Source: Ectobacillus antri (GTDB taxonomy: Bacteria > Bacillota > Bacilli > Bacillales > Bacillaceae_G). From it: a DNA stretch of 64,000 bases. The stretch is from contig NZ_RIAV01000001.1 in NCBI RefSeq assembly GCF_003852715.1, positions 124,001 through 188,000 of the forward strand, in the 5' to 3' direction. Below, piece after piece: positions 33,942 through 43,240 of this stretch. Every line of letters starts with the position of its first letter. Position 1 is the first letter of the stretch. The notes under the pieces are model-generated. The model was not told the DNA's origin and made no database searches. It saw only the letters and a program-made list of their open reading frames with translations. The position numbers and the translations under genes are program-made.

Positions 33942-34300
33942 GAGAAAGTGATGCCAGGACATCTTCTTTTCTCAGAGGGTAGCGAGACGTTTGCAATATA
34001 TAGCAAATACAAAATTTTGTTTTTATGAAATACTTTTCGTTTTTTTGTAACAAATGAAAATGATATGTTTTAGTTGTGCTGAGTTTGTAACAGTGTTTTG
34101 CTATCATATCTACAGTGTGGGCAACTCTGTTGAATGTTTTGTAACAATTTCAAGACAAGAACGCGCAGCAGGTGCCAAGAGAAAGTTTACAAACATATAA
34201 ATCCTTTGTAAAATGCCAGTATAGTTCAGTAATGAGAAAGGAGAGCAGTAGGGTTTTATTTCCGCACTTTCTTGTTGTTGCCGAACCTATAAATACTCAT

Positions 34301-34347
34301 ACGCGAAAAGCTCCGTTGTACCCCGGGGCTTTTCGCGTATTTTTATT
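34301..34347 (+). terminator. Isolated terminator upstream of nrdI
   Basis: ACGCGAAAAGC (34301-34311) and GCTTTTCGCGT (34328-34338), with inner CCCC/GGGG-type pairs, followed by ATTTTTATTT. No gene ends here; the nearest upstream stop is 360 bases away. Confidence 0.8.
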
Positions 34348-34582
34348 TGTGAAATGGGGAAAGTGAGATAAAAAATTTTTGCCAACTTTTGCTGATATGT
34401 CGTGGTTTATGGCGAATCAATCGAAAGTCAGGCATGTGAATTCATGCAAAGTCGTTGACAAGATTTTTAAAATGGTCATTATTGACATGGCTCTTAGAAT
34501 GTAGTTTGATATGTTTTGTACGTCATAAAGGGAACAAAATGCTCCTGTCGAAAAACCAAATCTTTTGTTCAAAATAAATTTA

Positions 34583-34630
34583 TGCATATATATTGTGTGT
34601 TATCGAAAAACATAATACAATATATTGAGA
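34583..34630 (+). promoter_or_regulatory. Tandem NrdR boxes
   Basis: TGCATATATATTGTGT (34583-34598) and ATACAATATATTGAGA (34615-34630) each match most of the NrdR consensus ACACWATATMTTGTGT (12 and 13 of 16) and start 32 bases apart, the usual three-turn spacing. They lie about 50 bases before nrdI and imply repression by NrdR-dATP. Confidence 0.75.
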
Positions 34631-34681
34631 GTAACTTTATTAGAGAGAATATTTTTAATTTTCGAAAAAGGAGACTTCGAT

Positions 34682-35041
34682 ATGCGAATTGTGTATGATT
34701 CTATGACAGGAAATGTAAAACGATTTATTCATAAACTTGGTATGCCCGCCATGCAGATTCGCGACGATCTAGTAATGGACGAAGAATTTATTCTTGTGAC
34801 ATATACAACAGGGTTTGGAAATGTACCTGAGCGTGTAGACCGATTTTTGGAGCAAAACCACTGCAATTTAAAAGGGGTGTCCGCAAGCGGTAATCGCAAC
34901 TGGGGCAATAGCTTTGGCGCAAGTGCCGACAAGATTGCAAGCAAATATGGAGTGCCGGTCATATCTAAATTTGAGTTAGCTGGTACAAGCAAAGATATAC
35001 AAATTTTTAAAGAAAGGGTGCTGGAGATTGCGACACATTGA
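34682..35041 (+). CDS. nrdI: Flavodoxin-like NrdI
   Basis: A 119-residue flavodoxin-like protein: MRIVYDSMTGNVKRFIHKL is the FMN phosphate loop, and YTTGFGNVPERV, SGNRNWGNSFG and EFAGT-like FELAGTSKDI match NrdI. It supplies oxidant for assembling the Mn(III)2-tyrosyl radical of NrdF. AAGGAGA precedes ATG 34682. It overlaps nrdE by 14 bases. Confidence 0.94.
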   Translation: MRIVYDSMTGNVKRFIHKLGMPAMQIRDDLVMDEEFILVTYTTGFGNVPERVDRFLEQNHCNLKGVSASGNRNWGNSFGASADKIASKYGVPVISKFELAGTSKDIQIFKERVLEIATH

Positions 35042-37112
35042 GTTAAACAATGAGATTACTAGGATGGAAGACGGCTTTTATCAACTCGATAAGGATCAAG
35101 AAGCGCTACAGGAGTTTATGAAAGAAGCAGAAGAAAAGACAGTGCAGTTTTATAGTGTGCGTGAACGCATATCCTACATGATTGAGCACGATTATTATTA
35201 CAATGTATTGGACGAGTATTCACTAGAACAAATTGAAGCCGTCTATGCGATTACATACGATGCAAATTTCCAATTTCAATCTTATATGGCAGCATCCAAG
35301 TTTTACAAAGACTATGCGCTTAAAACAAATGATTTGAAACAATATCTGGAAAGTTATCCGGACCGCGTTGCTATCGTATCTCTCTATTTGGGTAGAGGCG
35401 ATGCTGAAAAAGCGCAGCAATTTGCGCGCATGATCATCAGGCAAAACTATCAGCCGGCCACACCGACGTTTTTAAATGCAGGAAGAAGCAGACGCGGAGA
35501 GATGGTAAGCTGTTTTTTATTGGAAATGGATGACAGTTTAAATTCCATTGGCTTTAACATCAACACGGCGATGCAGCTTTCCAAAATTGGTGGGGGAGTT
35601 GCGCTCAACCTTTCAAAATTGCGTGCGCGCGGTGAGCAAATTAAAGGAATTGACAACGCGGCAAGCGGTGTAATGCCGGTTATGAAGCTTCTAGAGGATT
35701 CATTTTCCTATGCGAACCAGCTCGGACAGAGAAAAGGCGCTGGGGCTGTGTATTTAAATATCTTCCATTGGGATATTATGGAGTTTGTTGATTCGAAAAA
35801 AATAAATGCTGACGAGAAGATCCGCATTCAATCGCTCTCGATTGGAATTATTGTGCCAAGCAAATTTTTAGAACTCGCTGAAAAGGATCAGCCCCTATAT
35901 GTGTTTGCACCGTATACGGTGTTTAAAGAGTACGGTAAGCACTTAGATGATATTGATATAGACAGCATGTATGATGAGCTTGTGGCTAATCCGAACGTCA
36001 AAAAGCGTAAGCTGGATCTCAGTGCGCGTGATATGCTAATTAAGATTGCGATGATTCAATTAGAATCGGGTTATCCATATCTAATGTTCAAGTCGAATGC
36101 AAACGAGCAGCATCCACTGAAGGATATTGGTGATGTGAAAATGTCTAATTTGTGTACTGAGATCTTTCAATTACAAGAAACGTCAGAGATCAATGATTAT
36201 GGTGAAGGTGATGTCATTCGTCGCGATATTAACTGTAACCTTGGTTCTTTAAATATTGTGAACGTAATGGATAACAAAGAAATCAAAGAAGCAGTTTACG
36301 CTGGTATGGAAGCTTTAACAGCTGTTTCGGACATGACGGTCATACCAAATGCGCCGACTGTCAAAAAAGCGAACGAGGAGCTGCATTCTGTAGGTTTAGG
36401 TGCGATGAACCTCAACGGTTACTTAGCGAAAAACAAAATTGCATACGAGAGCGAAGAAGCGAAGGATTTCGTTCGCACGTTCTTCATGATGCTGAACTAC
36501 TATTCAATAGAAAAAAGCATGCTGATGGCAAAAGAACGCGAAGAAACCTTTAAAGACTTTGAGAAGTCCGAGTATGCGAAGGGCACCTACTTTGAAAGGT
36601 ATGAAACAACAGACTACAGACCGCATACCGAAAAGGTGCAGAAGCTCTTTGAAGGAATTTATGTACCGACACCAGAGGATTGGAGCATGCTGAAGGAAAA
36701 GGTGCAAAAGTATGGCTTGTATAATGCATATAGGCTTGCAATTGCACCAACACAATCCATCAGCTATATTCAAAACGCGACATCAAGTGTTATGCCGATT
36801 GTAAATCAAATTGAATCTAGAACATATGCGAATGCGACGACGTATTACCCGATGCCGTTTCTTTCAAAAGAGACGTTCTGGTACTATAAGTCTGCCTACG
36901 ACATGAATCAGTTCAAGTTGATTGACTTAATTGCAGAGATTCAGCCGCATATTGATCAAGGCATTAGCACGATTTTGTATGTGAACAGCGACATTTCCAC
37001 ACGCGAATTGGCACGCTACTATATTTATGCCCATAAAAAAGGGTTGAAGAGCTTGTATTACACGCGGACGCGCAAGTTGACAGTGGAAGAATGCGTAGCA
37101 TGTGTAGTTTAA
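35028..37112 (+). CDS. nrdE: Class Ib ribonucleotide reductase alpha subunit NrdE
   Basis: A 694-residue catalytic subunit without an N-terminal ATP cone, as in class Ib. Active-site features: Cys in MVSCFLLEMDD, SNLCTEIF, NCNLGSLNIVN, and the C-terminal redox pair TVEECVACVV. The C-terminal Tyr pair is in LKSLYYTRTRK. The start is TTG 35028, within nrdI; the product then begins just before IELNNEI, where other Bacillus NrdE proteins have conserved sequence. GGGTG lies about 7 bases upstream. No intron or intein interrupts the gene, unlike some B. cereus-group nrdE genes. Confidence 0.95.
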   Translation: MRHIELNNEITRMEDGFYQLDKDQEALQEFMKEAEEKTVQFYSVRERISYMIEHDYYYNVLDEYSLEQIEAVYAITYDANFQFQSYMAASKFYKDYALKTNDLKQYLESYPDRVAIVSLYLGRGDAEKAQQFARMIIRQNYQPATPTFLNAGRSRRGEMVSCFLLEMDDSLNSIGFNINTAMQLSKIGGGVALNLSKLRARGEQIKGIDNAASGVMPVMKLLEDSFSYANQLGQRKGAGAVYLNIFHWDIMEFVDSKKINADEKIRIQSLSIGIIVPSKFLELAEKDQPLYVFAPYTVFKEYGKHLDDIDIDSMYDELVANPNVKKRKLDLSARDMLIKIAMIQLESGYPYLMFKSNANEQHPLKDIGDVKMSNLCTEIFQLQETSEINDYGEGDVIRRDINCNLGSLNIVNVMDNKEIKEAVYAGMEALTAVSDMTVIPNAPTVKKANEELHSVGLGAMNLNGYLAKNKIAYESEEAKDFVRTFFMMLNYYSIEKSMLMAKEREETFKDFEKSEYAKGTYFERYETTDYRPHTEKVQKLFEGIYVPTPEDWSMLKEKVQKYGLYNAYRLAIAPTQSISYIQNATSSVMPIVNQIESRTYANATTYYPMPFLSKETFWYYKSAYDMNQFKLIDLIAEIQPHIDQGISTILYVNSDISTRELARYYIYAHKKGLKSLYYTRTRKLTVEECVACVV

Positions 37113-37129
37113 GGAGAGGGTGAACGGAA

Positions 37130-38098
37130 ATGCGTGCGGTTAACTGGAATAAAAAAGAAGATGATTATAGCTTAATGTTTTGGAAGCAAAATATCGCCCA
37201 GCTTTGGACAGAGGATGAAATTCCAGTCTCCTCTGACAAAAATGTTTGGGTAGGGCTTTCTAAAGCGGAGCAAACAGCTTACAAGCGCGTACTAGGCGGC
37301 TTGACGCTGCTTGATACGAAGCAGGGCGGTGAAGGTATGCCGCTAATTTTGCTGCATGTCGACAATCTGCAGGCGAAAAGCGTGCTTGCCTTTATGGGAG
37401 CAATGGAAGAAGTGCATGCGAAGTCATATAGCCATATCTTCACAACGCTTGCCACAGAGGAAGAAATCGATAACATCTTTAAATGGGTAGATGAGCACCC
37501 GCTGCTGCAGCGAAAAGCAGAGTTAATCACAAACTATTATCATCGCCTGTTTAAGCCAAAAGTATCAAACAGAGAATTGTACATGGCGATGACAGCCAGC
37601 GTGTTCCTTGAAAGCTACCTGTTTTACAGCGGTTTCTTTTATCCGCTCTATTTGGCGGGACAAGGAAAAATGACAGCGAGTGGTGAAATTATCAATCTCA
37701 TAATTCGTGATGAGAGCATTCACGGTGTATTCGTTGGCTTGCTTGCACAAGACATCTTCGCCAAAATGTCCGAACAGGAGCAACGAGAAGTGAAGGCGGA
37801 AACGCTAGAGTTGCTTTTAGCACTTTATGAAAACGAAAAGGCGTATACAGAAGAGATTTATGCTGAGATTGGCTTGGTGGAGGAAGTCAACCGCTTTGTC
37901 CGTTACAACGCGAACAAAGGCTTGATGAACCTTGGTTTGGAACCGTACTTTGAGGAAGAAGATATCAATCCGATCGTGATGAACGGATTGCGCACAGATA
38001 CGAAAAACCATGATTTCTTTTCTGTAAAAGGAAATGGTTATGTGAAAGCGACGAATGTTGAAAAACTAACCGACGACGATTTTGTGTTTAATTTTTAA
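37130..38098 (+). CDS. nrdF: Class Ib ribonucleotide reductase beta subunit NrdF
   Basis: A 322-residue ferritin-like subunit. Metal ligands are seen in LLDTKQGGEGMP (Asp), MEEVHAKSYSHIF (Glu, His and the radical Tyr), ESYLFYSGFFYP (Glu) and RDESIHG (Glu, His). The tail VEKLTDDDFVFNF ends in the aromatic-acidic peptide that docks onto NrdE. It carries the dimetal-tyrosyl radical. It lies 17 bases after nrdE with AAGGAGAGGG and is followed by a terminator. Confidence 0.95.
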   Translation: MRAVNWNKKEDDYSLMFWKQNIAQLWTEDEIPVSSDKNVWVGLSKAEQTAYKRVLGGLTLLDTKQGGEGMPLILLHVDNLQAKSVLAFMGAMEEVHAKSYSHIFTTLATEEEIDNIFKWVDEHPLLQRKAELITNYYHRLFKPKVSNRELYMAMTASVFLESYLFYSGFFYPLYLAGQGKMTASGEIINLIIRDESIHGVFVGLLAQDIFAKMSEQEQREVKAETLELLLALYENEKAYTEEIYAEIGLVEEVNRFVRYNANKGLMNLGLEPYFEEEDINPIVMNGLRTDTKNHDFFSVKGNGYVKATNVEKLTDDDFVFNF

Positions 38099-38107
38099 TC
38101 ATTCTAT

Positions 38108-38136
38108 AAAAACACCGCACTCAGCGGTGTTTTTTA
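38108..38136. terminator. Bidirectional terminator nrdF/methyltransferase
   Basis: AAAAACACCGC, ACTCA, GCGGTGTTTTTT. The TGA of the convergent methyltransferase (complement of 38121-38123) lies in the loop and stem. Confidence 0.9.
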
Positions 38137-38894
38137 CATGTAATAAGAACGGATTGACCTTGGAAACTAATTATGCGTTCATCTTGTACGGTGATATGGA
38201 AGTGTTGTTTTGCTGATAAAGAAGCGGACAGCATATAACGTTCTAGCGATTGCTTTACATTCGCAGGTAAACCCATTCGTGCAAACCAGCTTTCAAATGG
38301 AAAGGTTTTTGCAAACGTAAGCAGTTGCTCAACTGTGAACCCTGCTTTTTCAAGTTCATTTATCCACTGCGTTTTCTTTAACGCTCGATTATGACTAGGA
38401 TCGCGTGTTTTTTCTACCGTATTATAAAATGTGTCTAGCGCATCATCTTCTGGTGCTACATTATCAATTAGTAAAAATGTACCACCTTTTTTTAACACAC
38501 GATAACTCTCTGCAATAAAAACAGAAACGTCCGGAAAGTGGTGCGGTGCAATGCGGCACGTGACAATGTCAAAGCATTCATCCGCAAATGGTAGTTGCTC
38601 TGCGTCTCCCTGGATAAACTCTATGTTATAATAACCGTTTCCTTCAATAAACTCTTTTGCCTTTTGTAGCATGTTTTCTGTTAAATCCAGTGCCACCACC
38701 TTTTCAACTAAGGGGGCAAAGCCATTCGCCACATGCCCACCACCCGTTGCAATATCTAACACGACATCTGTTTTTTTGGCACCAGAGAGCATTAATAGTG
38801 TTTGTAAATCTTGTCCCTTAGCATGAATTTCACTTGTTACATAATGTGCGGCGTTCTTGCCGAATTGCTCCTGTACCTGTTTTTTAATGTTCAT
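38121..38894 (-). CDS. Class I SAM-dependent methyltransferase (YcgJ/UbiE-like)
   Basis: A 257-residue methyltransferase with motif I VLDIATGGGHVANG, motif II-like VVALDLTENML, IEFIQGDAEQLPF and FDIVTCRIAPHHF. UbiE/YcgJ-type enzymes methylate small molecules; the substrate is unknown. GGAG stands 9 bases before ATG 38894; a closer ATG at 38903 abuts the site and is unlikely. Divergent from the oxidoreductase gene. Confidence 0.86.
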   Translation of the reverse strand: MNIKKQVQEQFGKNAAHYVTSEIHAKGQDLQTLLMLSGAKKTDVVLDIATGGGHVANGFAPLVEKVVALDLTENMLQKAKEFIEGNGYYNIEFIQGDAEQLPFADECFDIVTCRIAPHHFPDVSVFIAESYRVLKKGGTFLLIDNVAPEDDALDTFYNTVEKTRDPSHNRALKKTQWINELEKAGFTVEQLLTFAKTFPFESWFARMGLPANVKQSLERYMLSASLSAKQHFHITVQDERIISFQGQSVLITCKKHR

Positions 38895-39055
38895 TTTTAC
38901 CATCTCCTCTATCTTTATCCTACAACAAGCGTATACAGTTGCCTATTTGTTATTTCTTTTTGCAGTCATAAGCAAAGGTTATCAGTTGCATCTTGTAGGT
39001 CTTTTCCTTTTTAATATATATGCACCATAAAATTTATGATAATTGAGGGATATAT

Positions 39056-40021
39056 ATGAAAGCACTTGTTTTTGAAACGTTTGGAGGACCTGAGGTATTA
39101 CAATACCAAGATCTTGCTGACCCTGTGATTGGCTCTGATGAAGTATTAGTAGAAATGCGCGCCATTGGTTTGAATTTTGCTGATGTGTATCGCCGTAAAG
39201 GCAATTACCATCTGGAGGGTAAGCCACCTTACATTCTTGGCTATGAAGGAGCGGGGGTTGTTATAAAAGTCGGAGAGGAAGTAACTGATGTAGCAGTTGG
39301 TGACCGTATTGGCTTCGCTGACGTACCGTATGCTAATGCTGAGTTGGTTGCGGTACCTAAGGATAAGGTGATTCCGTTACCAGAAGAGATTTCATTTGAA
39401 ACGGCAGCTGCTGTATTACTTCAAGGCTTAACGGCACATTATTTAACTAGAGACAGCTACCGAGTGCAAAGCGGAGATGTTGTACTTGTTCACGCGGCAG
39501 CAGGCGGTGTCGGGCAGTTGCTTGTGCAAATCGTCAAATTGCTCGGTGGTACGGTAATCGGGTTAACTTCATCGAGGGAAAAAGCGGCCGCAGCGAAAAA
39601 AGTAGGTGCAGATCATGTGTTGTTATATAGCGAGGATTGGAAGCAACGGGTTCTTGACATAACAAAAGGACGCGGTGTGGATGTTGTATATGAATCAGTT
39701 GGTTCTACATTAGAAGACAGCTTTGCGGCTACTCGCATTGGTGGTACCGTTGTATTTTATGGCATGGCAGGAGGCGATCCGAAGCCGGTGGATCCGCGCA
39801 TGCTGATGGATACGTCAAAAACGTTAACAGGCGGAGACTTATGGAATGTACTTACATCGCACAAAGAGCGTGTACTTCGTTCATCAGAGCTTTTCAAATG
39901 GATTCATAAGGGGCTCGTTGTAGTAGCACAACCAACTACTTTTACCTTAGCAGAGGGTCAAAAGGCGCATGCGTACCTAGAAAGCCGTGAAAGTACAGGG
40001 AAAATTTTATTGGTTCCATAA
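39056..40021 (+). CDS. Quinone oxidoreductase (zinc-independent MDR family)
   Basis: A 321-residue NADPH:quinone reductase-like protein. The N-terminal GroES-like domain contains GLNFADVYRRKGNY and LGYEGAGVV; the Rossmann motif is HAAAGGVGQLLVQ. There are no zinc-binding Cys clusters, as in Qor/zeta-crystallin types. It reduces quinones or enones with NADPH. Start: AATTGAGGGA before ATG 39056. A terminator AAAAAGATAGC/GGCTATCTTTTT (40026-40057) follows. Confidence 0.88.
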   Translation: MKALVFETFGGPEVLQYQDLADPVIGSDEVLVEMRAIGLNFADVYRRKGNYHLEGKPPYILGYEGAGVVIKVGEEVTDVAVGDRIGFADVPYANAELVAVPKDKVIPLPEEISFETAAAVLLQGLTAHYLTRDSYRVQSGDVVLVHAAAGGVGQLLVQIVKLLGGTVIGLTSSREKAAAAKKVGADHVLLYSEDWKQRVLDITKGRGVDVVYESVGSTLEDSFAATRIGGTVVFYGMAGGDPKPVDPRMLMDTSKTLTGGDLWNVLTSHKERVLRSSELFKWIHKGLVVVAQPTTFTLAEGQKAHAYLESRESTGKILLVP

Positions 40022-40025
40022 GAGT

Positions 40026-40057
40026 AAAAAGATAGCGGATTATCCGGCTATCTTTTT
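40026..40057 (+). terminator. Terminator of the quinone oxidoreductase gene
   Basis: AAAAAGATAGC, GGATTATCC, GGCTATCTTTTT. Confidence 0.85.
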
Positions 40058-40135
40058 ATGTTTAATTGACTGAAAAATCAAAAAACAATATAATGAAAAT
40101 GGAATCTTATTCTGCTATATGGAAAGAGGTGTCTT

Positions 40136-40852
40136 ATGGTTCAATCGATTAATCGAGCAATGCAGATTGTGGCAACTTTACATAGCAACCCTCAAAAAAA
40201 AGAATGGCCGCTATCGGAGTTGGCGGAACAACTTGCTTTGCCAGCCAGTACGATACACCGTTTGTTACAATCGCTTTTAAAACATGGATTGGTAGCACAG
40301 AACTCTGTTACAAAGCATTATTCAATTGGATATAAATGGATGGAAATTGGACTGCAAGCACTTGATGCCATTGATTTTCGCAATGTAGCACGTCCTGTTT
40401 TGGAAAGTCTTGCCGCAGAGGCGGAAGAGAATGTATATGTGAATATTGTCAGCGGTTCGGACGGCATGATTATTGAAAAAATTGAAAGCCCACTTAAAAT
40501 CCGCGTCGCAGAAGACCTTGGACTACGTATGCCTCTTTGGGTCGGTGCCCCGAACAAAGTGCTGTTAGCGCATATGCCTGTACAAGAGCAAAAGAATATT
40601 CTAGGGGAGCAACGGACACTAATAGAACAACTTCGCGTCATCAGAGAACAAGGGTACGCAATTAGTGTAAGTGAAAAAACAGAGAACACGGCATCTGTCG
40701 CGGCGCCCGTTTTTGATTTCACTCACAGAGCAATCGTGGCCATTAGCGTCGGGGTGCCAGGCTTTCGATTTACACCAGAACGTAAGCCAGTGCTAATTGA
40801 GCTTGTAAAAAATGCGGCAAAGCGTATTTCCATGTTACTTGGGAATGCATAG
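40136..40852 (+). CDS. IclR-family transcriptional regulator
   Basis: A 238-residue regulator. The N-terminal winged helix is SINRAMQIVATLHS through LPASTIHRLLQSLLKHGLV; the C-terminal effector domain includes LESLAAEAEENVYVNIV, WVGAPNKVLLAHMP and GVPGFRFT. IclR proteins sense small organic acids or related metabolites. It is 85 bases before the RocB-like gene in the same direction, a probable target; arginine pathways in Bacillus are not usually under IclR control, so this is an inference. Confidence 0.88.
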   Translation: MVQSINRAMQIVATLHSNPQKKEWPLSELAEQLALPASTIHRLLQSLLKHGLVAQNSVTKHYSIGYKWMEIGLQALDAIDFRNVARPVLESLAAEAEENVYVNIVSGSDGMIIEKIESPLKIRVAEDLGLRMPLWVGAPNKVLLAHMPVQEQKNILGEQRTLIEQLRVIREQGYAISVSEKTENTASVAAPVFDFTHRAIVAISVGVPGFRFTPERKPVLIELVKNAAKRISMLLGNA

Positions 40853-40936
40853 CGTATAGGATAGCGCATTATAGTTTTCACACTTTATGTTCATGATTTG
40901 GAAATAAATTTCATAATACGGAAAAGGGGATGTGAA

Positions 40937-42541
40937 ATGCAGAAGGTTGAGACAAGGTGGCAAACAAAAGAGGGATTGTTACAGTTAATCAAAGAGCTTG
41001 TTCATATTCAAAGTATTACAGGTTCAAAAGAAGAAATATCTTTAGCACTGTACATTCAGCAACAGCTACAATTACTTACTTATTTTCAAAATAATCCTGA
41101 ACATGTAAAACTTCACCCAACAGGAGACGGCCGCTTTTCTGTGGCCGCACTTGTCAAAAAAGAAGGGGCAACCAATACTGTGGTACTCGTTAGCCATTTT
41201 GATGTTGTTAATGTAGATGATTATGGAAAGTGGAAGGATTTAGCGTTTCGTCCTGATGAGCTGACTGCACAGTTTTATGAAAATGCGCATGTACTTCCTG
41301 CAGATGCACGCGCCGATGTAGAAAGCGGAGAGTGGTTGTTTGGCCGCGGCATAATGGATATGAAATGTGGTGTGGCATCGCAATTGGCATTGGTAGAACG
41401 AGCGGCAAACGGTTTATTTGACGGCAATATTTTATTGCTGGCGGTATGTGATGAAGAAGTGAATTCAAAAGGCATGATAAGCACTGTGCCGCTTTTGCTG
41501 GAATGGGAGGAAAAGTACAATCTACACTATGTAGCTTGCTTAAATTGTGAGCCGATGTTTGCTCGTTATCCGGGAGACAGTACAAAGTATATATACACCG
41601 GTTCTTTAGGAAAGATACTGCCTGGCTTTTTTTGTTACGGAAAAGAAGCGCATGCCGGTGAACCGCTCGCTGGCTTAAATGCCAATATGATGACATCTTA
41701 TATTACATGTGAATTAGAGCTGAATACAGATTTTTGTGAAGAAGTGGAGGGAGAAATCACACCGCCACCAACGAGCTTGCTGCAAAGAGACTTAAAAAAA
41801 GAATACTCGGTACAAACACCTCATAAAGGTGTTTCTCTCTATAACGTGTTTCTCATGGAAAAGTCAATTATGCAGATTACTGATGAATTACGAGCTGCAG
41901 CTGAGCGTGCAGCTCGGGCAATAGAAGGGGCGTATCGGAAGCAGGCGCAGCAGTTTGCAACGCTGCAGTGCTCTGTTCCACAAGAGATGTCAGTACGTGT
42001 TATCAGCTTTGCGGAACTATTGTCGTATGCAAACCAAATGTATGGAAGAGAACGCATTGCCGCTCTGACTGCACAGGGGCAGGATGAGCGAGAACTTGCT
42101 ATTTCGTATGTTGACGAAATGGTCACGTTATGCAGCGAATTGGCACCATGTATCGTATTGTTTTATGTGCCACCTTTTTATCCGGCTGTAAGCTCGCGGC
42201 ATCATGAAGGTATTCGTACTGTTACAAAGTGTGTACTTACGCAAGCATGGGAACAGTATGGTATTGCCATTCAAGAGCAAAAGTACTTCGGTGGTTTATC
42301 CGATCTCAGTTATACAGGGTTGTCACAGCCGTTAGATAAGTTATCAGAAAATATGCCGCTGTGGGGAACGATATACGAGTTGCCTCTCCAAGAATTGCAA
42401 AGCCTGCATCTACCCGTTCTCAACATTGGACCCGTCGGCAAAGATGCACACAAGTGGACGGAGCGCCTTGATGTAGCTTATGCAACAGGACCTTTACAAG
42501 AGCTGCTACGCGATGCAGTCGAACAACTATTAAACCCGTAA
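40937..42541 (+). CDS. rocB: M20-family peptidase, RocB-like
   Basis: A 534-residue zinc hydrolase of the M20 family. The metal motifs are VVLVSHFDVVN, GRGIMDMKCGVAS, AVCDEEVNSKGM and KEAHAGEPLAGLN. Length and sequence match RocB, found with arginine catabolic genes in Bacillus; its exact reaction is not settled. AAAAGGGGA precedes ATG 40937; the open frame extends to 40898 without a site. No other roc gene adjoins it. The TAA lies in the terminator AACCCG-TAAAAA-CGGGTT. Confidence 0.85.
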   Translation: MQKVETRWQTKEGLLQLIKELVHIQSITGSKEEISLALYIQQQLQLLTYFQNNPEHVKLHPTGDGRFSVAALVKKEGATNTVVLVSHFDVVNVDDYGKWKDLAFRPDELTAQFYENAHVLPADARADVESGEWLFGRGIMDMKCGVASQLALVERAANGLFDGNILLLAVCDEEVNSKGMISTVPLLLEWEEKYNLHYVACLNCEPMFARYPGDSTKYIYTGSLGKILPGFFCYGKEAHAGEPLAGLNANMMTSYITCELELNTDFCEEVEGEITPPPTSLLQRDLKKEYSVQTPHKGVSLYNVFLMEKSIMQITDELRAAAERAARAIEGAYRKQAQQFATLQCSVPQEMSVRVISFAELLSYANQMYGRERIAALTAQGQDERELAISYVDEMVTLCSELAPCIVLFYVPPFYPAVSSRHHEGIRTVTKCVLTQAWEQYGIAIQEQKYFGGLSDLSYTGLSQPLDKLSENMPLWGTIYELPLQELQSLHLPVLNIGPVGKDAHKWTERLDVAYATGPLQELLRDAVEQLLNP

Positions 42542-42562
42542 AAACGGGTTTTTCTTTTTTTA
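42534..42562 (+). terminator. Terminator of rocB, stop codon in the loop
   Basis: AACCCG, TAAAAA, CGGGTT then TTTCTTTTTTT; TAA at 42539-42541 is the gene's stop. Confidence 0.85.
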
Positions 42563-42806
42563 TTCCAGTTTGTTGTTGATTTCCGTTATAAGGCCTTTTA
42601 TGACCTCGCTTTTTCTGCGGGAGGCTACAACTACCAGCTAGCAACATAAAACTTTCATACAGCTATCTTTACGGCGAATAGGTGGAATTTAACATGTTAA
42701 ATGCCGAATCCATATGAATTCGTTGTGAACGGTTAAAAACAAGATTACATAAAAAGGACTATATTGGGGTTACAGGAAAGATGGAGTGAAAAATAGTGAA
42801 TATATA

Positions 42807-42849
42807 TTTACATCTTTTGTATATTGGTGTACTATTTAACTAACACACC
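42807..42849 (+). promoter_or_regulatory. Promoter and probable GntR (YtrA-type) operator
   Basis: TTTACA (42807-42812) and TACTAT (42830-42835) are 17 bases apart. A 24-base imperfect dyad starting GGTGTACTAT and ending CTAACACACC (42826-42849) overlaps the -10 box and start point, the right place for autorepression by the GntR protein. Confidence 0.7.
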
Positions 42850-42871
42850 AAAACAGTAGGAGGTGGTTAGG

Positions 42872-43240
42872 ATGAAATTTGACGCTAATATCCCCATCTA
42901 TATACAAATTATGGATTACATAAAAAAAGAAATTGTGACCGGACGTTTGCGCGAGGGAGATAAGGTGCCGTCTGTACGAGAGCTAGCTAGTGAATTGCAA
43001 ATCAATCCAAACACAGTGCAGCGAACGTTTCAGGAATTGGAACGAGAAGGTGTCTTAGAAACACGCCGAGGTATGGGAAGGTATGTAACAAAAGAGAGGG
43101 AGAAAATCATGGAACTAAAAAAAGACATGTCCAAGGATCTTTTAACTCATTTTATAGCAGGAATGCGGGCACTCGGATTTTCAGAAGAAGAGATAAAAAT
43201 GCTAGTAGAAATATCGCTGAGTAAGGAGGAGAAAGCATGA
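42872..43240 (+). CDS. GntR-family regulator, YtrA subfamily
   Basis: A 122-residue regulator with the winged helix IPIYIQIMDYIKKEIVTG, VPSVRELASELQINPNTVQR and ELEREGVLETRRGMGRYV, then a short C-terminal dimerisation tail. The small size without a ligand domain is typical of YtrA, which represses ABC transporter operons and responds to cell-wall antibiotics. GGAGG is 8 bases before ATG 42872. It overlaps the next gene by 4 bases, so it is the first gene of a five-gene operon. Confidence 0.88.
   Translation: MKFDANIPIYIQIMDYIKKEIVTGRLREGDKVPSVRELASELQINPNTVQRTFQELEREGVLETRRGMGRYVTKEREKIMELKKDMSKDLLTHFIAGMRALGFSEEEIKMLVEISLSKEEKA

Larger units (their letters stand above)
33942..34681. other. 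740-base intergenic region upstream of nrdIEF
   Basis: No gene with a ribosome binding site is visible. The region holds an isolated terminator (34301-34347) and two NrdR boxes (34583-34630). TTGACA occurs at two places near 34453 and 34483 without a strong -10 at proper spacing. The sequence before the isolated terminator might be a small RNA. Confidence 0.6.

Noticed and set aside
34060-34075. Fur-box-like AATGAAAATGATAT
   Set aside because: Only one half matches the Fur dyad and it is more than 600 bases from the nearest start codon.
34172-34366. 64-codon frame upstream of nrdI
   Set aside because: It runs straight through a strong terminator, has no ribosome binding site and resembles no protein.
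35028-37112. Possible intron or intein in nrdE, as in some B. cereus-group genomes
   Set aside because: The reading frame is continuous and of normal NrdE length with all motifs in place.
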